A DNA stretch of 64,000 nucleotides from an uncultured Parabacteroides sp. (lineage in GTDB: Bacteria; Bacteroidota; Bacteroidia; Bacteroidales; Tannerellaceae). Location of the stretch: NCBI GenBank assembly GCA_900541965.1, contig UQLN01000001.1:1-64000 (forward strand), in the 5' to 3' direction. This document shows positions 58,727-64,000 of this stretch, piece by piece. Position 1 is the first letter of the stretch. Every line of letters begins with the position of its first letter. A program made the translations under genes and the position numbers. The notes below the pieces were generated by a model. That model worked only from the letters and a program-made list of their open reading frames with translations. It ran no database searches and was not told the DNA's origin.

Positions 58727-60589
58727 TTATTTAAACCTTTTTTCTATCTCGTCATCCATCAACATGGAGATGATTGTTTTTCCGTCCGGAGTAAGGTTCG
58801 AATCCTGGCAGGAAAAAAGTGAAGCGATAATATGATCCATCTCTTCCGCCGAAAGCGTTTTCCCAGGATGAATCGCTGCCGCCTTTGCCAACGACAAGGC
58901 CAATGAGTTGCATATTTCTTCATGCACTTCACACCCCGTATCTATCGCACGGTCCACCATATCCCGGATTAATGCCACCATATCCAGATTCTCCAGACCG
59001 GCAGGCAAACCATTAATGGCATAACTGTTATTTCCTAAGTGAGTCAAATCAAAACCGATAAATCGCAGGTCTTCCAACAAAGCAGGAACAATTGCTGCTT
59101 CTATCGGGGTAAATTCTATCATTTCAGGAAACAGGATTTGCTGGGAAGCCCCTTTCTGCTGCCTGATATTCTGTATATACTGGTCGAACAAGATACGTAC
59201 ATGCGCACGATGCTGGTCTATTAAAGCCAAGCCGGATTTCAAGGAAGTTATGATATAACGGCCTTTATACTGATAGCAAAGATTCGATACTTCATTGAAT
59301 AGGCTATCAGAGGTATCCGGCTGTACAACTTCGTCGGCATCTACTACATCGGAAGTAACCGTTTCCGGTATCTCAAACATTTCCGGCTCCGTTTCTACCG
59401 CAGCCGAACGGTCTTCTTCAAAATCCTTATATAGCTTCGACCAGTCGAATTCCGGCTTTTTATAGGATGTATTTTCAAAGGGATTATACCCGGAGTTCAC
59501 CTGCACATGAGGAGCCTTATAGCTTTCAGCTTCTTTTACCGGATTATAGACTGGAATATCTATAGCGTCTTCCACATCGAAATCAATGGTAGGTATGGCA
59601 CTCGACTTAGCCAATGCCTCACGGACGGCAGCCATCAGGATTTGCCAGATAGGTTGCTCATTCTCAAATTTGATTTCCGTTTTGGTCGGATGAATATTCA
59701 CATCGATTGTTGCCGGGTCGAGGGTGAAATAGATAAAATAATTAGGTTGTTCACCTGCCGGAATAAGCTGTTCGTATGCCTGCATCACCGCCTTATGGAA
59801 ATATGGATGCTTCATAAAACGCCCGTTTACAAAGAAATATTGCAAAGCACCGCGTTTCTTGGCTGAATCAGGACGACCAACAAAACCGGAAACTGTAACT
59901 AACGAACTTTGTGCATCAACAGACAGTAATTTCTGGTTCAGCGTCTTTCCATATATATTGATAATACGCTGGCGTAATCCGGATTCAGGCAAGTTGAATA
60001 TCTCGGCATCATTATGATAAAGAGACATTGCCACCTGAGGGTTAACCAGTGCTATACGTTCAAACTCTGCAATGATATTCCTAAATTCCGTTTCATTCGA
60101 TTTCAAAAACTTACGGCGCGCCGGAACATTAAAAAAAAGGTTTTTGACCGAAAATGTGCTTCCTTCATTACAAGCGTCCGGCTCTATACTTTCCAGGTTT
60201 GAACCGGAGAAAACCAAATGTGTACCTAACTCCGAACCTTGCAGCCGGGTACGTAGTTCTACCTGGGCAACGGCAACAATAGAAGCTAGTGCCTCACCTC
60301 GGAACCCCATTGTGTGAAGGGAGAAAAGATCGTCTGCTTTGGATATTTTGGAAGTAGCATGGCGTTCGAAAGCCATACGGGCATCGGTTTCAGACATACC
60401 CTTTCCATTATCGATAACCTGGACTAAGGTACGTCCGGCATCTTTTATATTGACCTGAACCTGGCTGGCTCCTGCATCTATTGCATTTTCGACCAACTCT
60501 TTTACGACTGATGCCGGTCGCTGAATCACCTCTCCCGCGGCAATCTGGTTGGCAATACTATCGGGAAGTAAATGTATTATATCACTCAT
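58727..60589 (-). CDS. mutL: DNA mismatch repair protein MutL
   Basis: 620 residues. The GHKL ATPase domain (about 1-330) has ELVENAIDAGAS, DNGKGM and LHTMGFRGEALASI. A linker (about 340-430) precedes the dimerisation domain. The endonuclease motif DQHA(x)2E reads DQHRAHVRI here (458-466), with Val464 at the Glu position, and the final motif reads TPDGKT where CPxGRP-type motifs are usual. So nuclease activity seems lost. It starts one base inside the stop of the upstream small gene. Confidence 0.95.
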   Translation of the reverse strand: MSDIIHLLPDSIANQIAAGEVIQRPASVVKELVENAIDAGASQVQVNIKDAGRTLVQVIDNGKGMSETDARMAFERHATSKISKADDLFSLHTMGFRGEALASIVAVAQVELRTRLQGSELGTHLVFSGSNLESIEPDACNEGSTFSVKNLFFNVPARRKFLKSNETEFRNIIAEFERIALVNPQVAMSLYHNDAEIFNLPESGLRQRIINIYGKTLNQKLLSVDAQSSLVTVSGFVGRPDSAKKRGALQYFFVNGRFMKHPYFHKAVMQAYEQLIPAGEQPNYFIYFTLDPATIDVNIHPTKTEIKFENEQPIWQILMAAVREALAKSSAIPTIDFDVEDAIDIPVYNPVKEAESYKAPHVQVNSGYNPFENTSYKKPEFDWSKLYKDFEEDRSAAVETEPEMFEIPETVTSDVVDADEVVQPDTSDSLFNEVSNLCYQYKGRYIITSLKSGLALIDQHRAHVRILFDQYIQNIRQQKGASQQILFPEMIEFTPIEAAIVPALLEDLRFIGFDLTHLGNNSYAINGLPAGLENLDMVALIRDMVDRAIDTGCEVHEEICNSLALSLAKAAAIHPGKTLSAEEMDHIIASLFSCQDSNLTPDGKTIISMLMDDEIEKRFK

Positions 60590-60894
60590 TACGAAATAAA
60601 CAAATACCAGAACAATACACCCAATACACCCAATACAAGCACCAATTTAACATTCTTATAAGTGCGGCTACGGGAGTCATTGCCCCTGTCGTGACTCTTT
60701 TTCAGGTGTGAAGTACCTTCAATAAAAGTACCTTTTATCGAAGGTTTATATTCTTCCTCAGGTACTTCCAGTCCCATTTCCTGCTTCACTGTTTGAATCC
60801 GTTTCTCCATAGCCTCTTTATGGGGATCCCAATAAATAGGTTTATGTTCATATTGGCGAGGCTTACGAACATTATAAAATGAGAAAAGTGCCAT
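60589..60894 (-). CDS. Small membrane-anchored protein of the mutL operon
   Basis: 101 residues. The N-terminus FYNVRKPRQYEHKPIYWDPHKE matches a Bacteroidetes motif I associate with mutL-linked small proteins. A charged middle (about 25-75) and one C-terminal membrane helix (about 82-98, LVLVLGVLGVLFWYLFI) follow. Its stop overlaps the mutL start by one base (TAATG), indicating translational coupling. Function unknown. Confidence 0.72.
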   Translation of the reverse strand: MALFSFYNVRKPRQYEHKPIYWDPHKEAMEKRIQTVKQEMGLEVPEEEYKPSIKGTFIEGTSHLKKSHDRGNDSRSRTYKNVKLVLVLGVLGVLFWYLFIS

Positions 60895-60923
60895 AACGTT
60901 ATATTTAAATTGTTATACAACTG

Positions 60924-62552
60924 CTAATGTACAAATTTATTACTTCTTTTTGGAGTCTCACTTGATTTTCTTTTAACGACCTGATAAATATCATCCTTGT
61001 TTTTAGGTCGTAAATAATCAAACCAATAGAAATCTTTCAAAGTTTTCTGTTCGGGTTTCAGGTCCGGGATAGGCGTAAGACTTCCCACAGGGCTCGGCCA
61101 TATTTTCAACTTATCCAGCTTATTCTCCTTAATCCAAATTGTCAGGAAACCGCTTTTCGTAGCATTCAAACCGATCTTCGCACCATCATTTTCAAGCGGA
61201 TAAAAAATAGACTCCGCATTTCCAGCCACATCAATCTGTTTAATTGCCTGGTTCTCAAAATAAGCCTTCAAATCATTCCCTTTCAATTGGTTATAGTAGG
61301 TAGAATCGAGATGTTGGGCAGCAAATGCAAACTGGATAACATGAGCATAATCGATAGTGCTGTCGTTCATGAATAACGCTATCGTATCACCATACATTTG
61401 ATATTGTTCATTCCACAATACAGGTTCTTTATACATATAAAGCACCGAATCACGGGTATTAAACTGCATGGAATCACAAACGCCTTGCATATCCGTACGA
61501 TAGAAACGAACACCGTAAAAAGCCCTTATTTCACGGTAAAGGGAATCGACGGTCATCATCTCCAAGGTATCTGCATGCAGGTATAAAGTATCCCCCTGGG
61601 AATATTCCAACATACGGGCACTATCCGTTGCAAAAGCATAATCTGTCTTTTCATTGAAGAAGCCGTACTCACCTTTCAGGGTAACATGTTTTGCCGTATC
61701 TGTCAGGCTCATATTACCAAATGCTTCACCAAAGCCAGACTCACGGTTATAAAAAATAGAGTCCCCCATCAGGATACGGTCTCCGGACTCTACCCACGAC
61801 TGGTCCAATAATAAAGAAGTATTATCTATCGTATTGTACCATCCCCGGGTAGAATGAATCGTACCACTATCCGAAACAATAATAGACGGACCTAAAATCG
61901 TTGCTATTTTAGAATCGGTCTGATAATGAAGCGTATCGGAATACAAAGTGAAATTTGAATTTTCAAGGCGGACACTATCATTAAATATAGCCAACTTTGT
62001 TGCGGGAGAATACTGTCCATAAAATGAAGACAACTGGTTCAAGGAGTCGACAATCATCCCCCCTTCGAAATAGTAACCGATATCCGGTATTCTCTCGTAG
62101 TTCAGGCTATCGGTAAAAAGCGTAACCTGTCCATTCTCCATACGGACATTTTCACGCAAATAAGCAATCTGGGTATTTCCGTCATAGAAAAGGTAATTCC
62201 CGTATACAAACAAAGTATCCCCTTGTTCCATACGCACGTTACTAAATGCCTCCAATGAGTTTTGTTGCTCGAAAAAGTAAGCACTGTCGCAATACATATA
62301 GGAACTGTCATGTCGGAAACAAACATCTCCAACCAAAACTTGGGCATCCGGATTAACTGCTTTATCAAATGATAAAGTATTTGTATGCTCAAGAAAAATC
62401 TTTGTTTTCTTAACAGTTTTACTGGTATCCTGCTTAATAGTATCTTGAGGCACACCCATTCCAGGAGTACCCGAAACTTGAGTCTGGGCAAACACACAGA
62501 CTAACAAGCAGAAAAATAGGGTTGTAAAAACAAATTTATTTGAAGTCCTCAT
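60924..62552 (-). CDS. OstA/LptA-like periplasmic protein
   Basis: 542 residues with a signal peptide (about 1-23, ending VFAQ). The mature part has repeated beta-jellyroll strands with ECGD-like patterns (QVLVGDVCFRHDSSYMYCD, GDTLFVYGNYLFYDGN, ENVRMENGQVTLFTDSL). These match the OstA_2/LptA-type beta-taco that carries lipopolysaccharide across the periplasm. It starts four bases inside the SurA-like gene stop, and both probably serve outer membrane building. Confidence 0.82.
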   Translation of the reverse strand: MRTSNKFVFTTLFFCLLVCVFAQTQVSGTPGMGVPQDTIKQDTSKTVKKTKIFLEHTNTLSFDKAVNPDAQVLVGDVCFRHDSSYMYCDSAYFFEQQNSLEAFSNVRMEQGDTLFVYGNYLFYDGNTQIAYLRENVRMENGQVTLFTDSLNYERIPDIGYYFEGGMIVDSLNQLSSFYGQYSPATKLAIFNDSVRLENSNFTLYSDTLHYQTDSKIATILGPSIIVSDSGTIHSTRGWYNTIDNTSLLLDQSWVESGDRILMGDSIFYNRESGFGEAFGNMSLTDTAKHVTLKGEYGFFNEKTDYAFATDSARMLEYSQGDTLYLHADTLEMMTVDSLYREIRAFYGVRFYRTDMQGVCDSMQFNTRDSVLYMYKEPVLWNEQYQMYGDTIALFMNDSTIDYAHVIQFAFAAQHLDSTYYNQLKGNDLKAYFENQAIKQIDVAGNAESIFYPLENDGAKIGLNATKSGFLTIWIKENKLDKLKIWPSPVGSLTPIPDLKPEQKTLKDFYWFDYLRPKNKDDIYQVVKRKSSETPKRSNKFVH

Positions 62553-63910
62553 TCTTTAATCCAACCTGGATACTTAAAATCACAGTTACGCCAACCGTCA
62601 CTTATACGCACATAAGTTGACTTTTGCTTTTTAATAATCCAGTTTTTCAATAATTCTTCACGTTTTTTAGCTTCAACGATTGTCTTCAATGCCTGATAAT
62701 CATCTGCTAAATTTGCTTTATGATGTTCTACACGACTTTTCAGTTTAACAATGGCAACCACATCTTTCTGTTTATCAGTAATCATGGTAAAAGGTTTGGA
62801 TATATCACCCACTTCCATATTATCGACAATCTTACCTATTTCCTGAGGCAATTCCGCCATCTCGAATTTAGGTGTACCATTATTATTCCCTTCTGATTTC
62901 AGATTTACCATCAACCCTTTATTATTACGGGTATCCTTATCTGAAGACAGAAATGTAGCAGCTTCCTCAAAAGTAAACTTCTTATCCTGCAAATCATTAT
63001 ATAAAGAGTCCATACGAGCCGTAGTAGCTGTCAGTTCTTTTTCCGAAACTTTCGGTTTCAATAAAATATGACGGCAATTGATACGGTCGCCACGCTTTTC
63101 TATTAACTGGATAATATGATAGCCGTACTCTGTCTGTACAATTTGGGATACCTTTTTCGGATCGTTCAGGTTAAAAGCTACATTGGCAAATTCAGGAGCC
63201 AGCAAACCCTTACCTGTAAAACCTAACTCACCACCTTTCATTGCAGAACCCGGGTCTTCCGAGTATAAGCGGGCAAGTGTGGAGAATTCATACTTACCTG
63301 TATTTACATCATCTGTAAATTGACGTAAGCGAGCTTTAATAGCATCGATTTCTTCCAGTGGAATTTTAGGTTCCATCGTGATGATCTGCACTTCCACAGT
63401 AGTAGGAATTGTTGGCAAACTATCTTTAGACAAGTTGTTATAATACCGGCGAACTTCGGAAGGCGTCAGTTTTATATCACCAACAAGCTCACGCTGCATA
63501 CGCTGTACAGTCTGCTGCTCACGGAACTTCTCTTTCTGTTCTTCCTTTATCTGAGATATTTTTTTATTAAAATACTCTTCCACTTTTTCTTTTGAACCAA
63601 TCTGGTTAATCGCCCAGTTTACCCACTGGTCTGCTTGCTGGATAACCTGGTTCTCATCCACTTCCACACTATCTAACTTTGCCTGGTTCAGATATAATTT
63701 CTGAATCGCCATTTCTTCCGGAATCACACAATACGGATCGCCATCAAAACGTTGACCTTCATTCTGCAAATACAACCGCTGGGATTCGACATCCGAACGC
63801 AAAATAGCATCATCTCCTACCACCCACACAATTTCATCTATCACATTCTCCTGTGCCATTACAGCGCAAGATAAACAGGTAAGAAAAAATACAGCTAAAA
63901 TCTTTTTCAT
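62549..63910 (-). CDS. SurA-like peptidylprolyl isomerase
   Basis: 453 residues with a signal peptide (about 1-19). A chaperone-like N-terminal region (about 20-170) precedes parvulin repeats. The first (about 175-275) has VEVQIITMEPKIP and GGELGFTGKGLLAPEF. The second (about 280-385) has CRHILLKPKVSEKEL and NKGLMVN. SurA-like proteins guide outer membrane proteins through the periplasm. It overlaps the OstA-like gene by four bases. The signal peptide start is clear at 63910. Confidence 0.87.
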   Translation of the reverse strand: MKKILAVFFLTCLSCAVMAQENVIDEIVWVVGDDAILRSDVESQRLYLQNEGQRFDGDPYCVIPEEMAIQKLYLNQAKLDSVEVDENQVIQQADQWVNWAINQIGSKEKVEEYFNKKISQIKEEQKEKFREQQTVQRMQRELVGDIKLTPSEVRRYYNNLSKDSLPTIPTTVEVQIITMEPKIPLEEIDAIKARLRQFTDDVNTGKYEFSTLARLYSEDPGSAMKGGELGFTGKGLLAPEFANVAFNLNDPKKVSQIVQTEYGYHIIQLIEKRGDRINCRHILLKPKVSEKELTATTARMDSLYNDLQDKKFTFEEAATFLSSDKDTRNNKGLMVNLKSEGNNNGTPKFEMAELPQEIGKIVDNMEVGDISKPFTMITDKQKDVVAIVKLKSRVEHHKANLADDYQALKTIVEAKKREELLKNWIIKKQKSTYVRISDGWRNCDFKYPGWIKE

Positions 63911-63936
63911 ATATATATCATTCTATTATTTACAAT

Positions 63937-64000
63937 TTATGGCTCTGTATAAAACTGTACATCACCATCTTTCACAGCATCGTTATACAACTCATCTTCA
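63937..64000 (-). CDS. 3' end of a minus-strand gene cut by the window edge
   Basis: The last 20 codons and TAA stop (63937-63939) of a frame that continues beyond 64000. The visible tail contains DELYNDAVKDGDVQFYTEP. It lies 26 bases upstream of the SurA-like gene, so it is probably the preceding gene of the same operon. Too little is visible to name it. Confidence 0.6.
   Translation of the reverse strand, partial: EDELYNDAVKDGDVQFYTEP

Overview
The window reads as a chromosome segment of a gut-type Bacteroidales bacterium (Parabacteroides/Odoribacter-like; the genus cannot be fixed by eye). Evidence: Bacteroidetes -7 promoter elements (TAnnTTTG) before many genes, DUF4199, HU-HIG and VapE/BT4734-type proteins, a methylmalonyl-CoA decarboxylase operon with a lamin-tail/OadG fusion, OstA-like and parvulin genes, and weak use of Shine-Dalgarno sites.

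Layout. 1-6300: tRNA-Thr(UGU); a DUF4199, glycosyltransferase, nitroreductase, mntP and apbE series on +; a nitroreductase, DUF2520, KdsC-like and maf operon on -. 6300-11500: mce and the sodium-pumping methylmalonyl-CoA decarboxylase genes (propionate end of the succinate pathway), with palindromic TTGACAG-type repeats and a small opposing membrane protein of 46 aa missed by length-limited gene calling. 11645-13532: secreted histidine phosphatase and a Crp-like regulator. 13671-20798: a seven-gene minus-strand operon encoding a kelch lipoprotein, a barrel-like protein, a long sigma-like protein, a zinc-type anti-sigma, a DUF4384-like lipoprotein, a transglutaminase-like protein and an exported caspase with an EF-hand. 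21021-23497: VapE primase/helicase-like gene plus HU-HIG gene, bordered by iteron-like TTATGATRG repeats and a strong GACACCCGGG palindrome.

24156-38668 is an AT-rich accessory island and the most interesting part. Its first half encodes two unknown proteins, two paralogous zinc-ribbon proteins, a Cdc48-like double AAA+ protein whose second ATPase domain is degenerate, a membrane-anchored TPR-like protein and an exported Sel1-like protein. Its second half looks like a complete pathway for a ribosomally made, modified peptide (RiPP): a 35-residue precursor (30545-30652) ending WCDHCNEGHPIY, then SPASM radical SAM, B12-binding radical SAM, second SPASM radical SAM, YcaO, a fourth radical SAM with an RRE-like N-terminus, and an M42 aminopeptidase, all overlapping or within a few bases. 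I do not recognise this combination as a described family.

38718-64000 is housekeeping backbone: tsaB, yicC, gmk, a small membrane protein, nadD, lysS, gpsA, pgi, a HAD phosphatase, a sugar isomerase-like protein divergent from a DUF1080/PHP-like lipoprotein, an ABC-2/HlyD/TolC efflux operon with a Crp regulator but no ATPase, guaA, mutL, an OstA-like gene and a SurA-like parvulin, ending in the 3' tip of another minus-strand gene.
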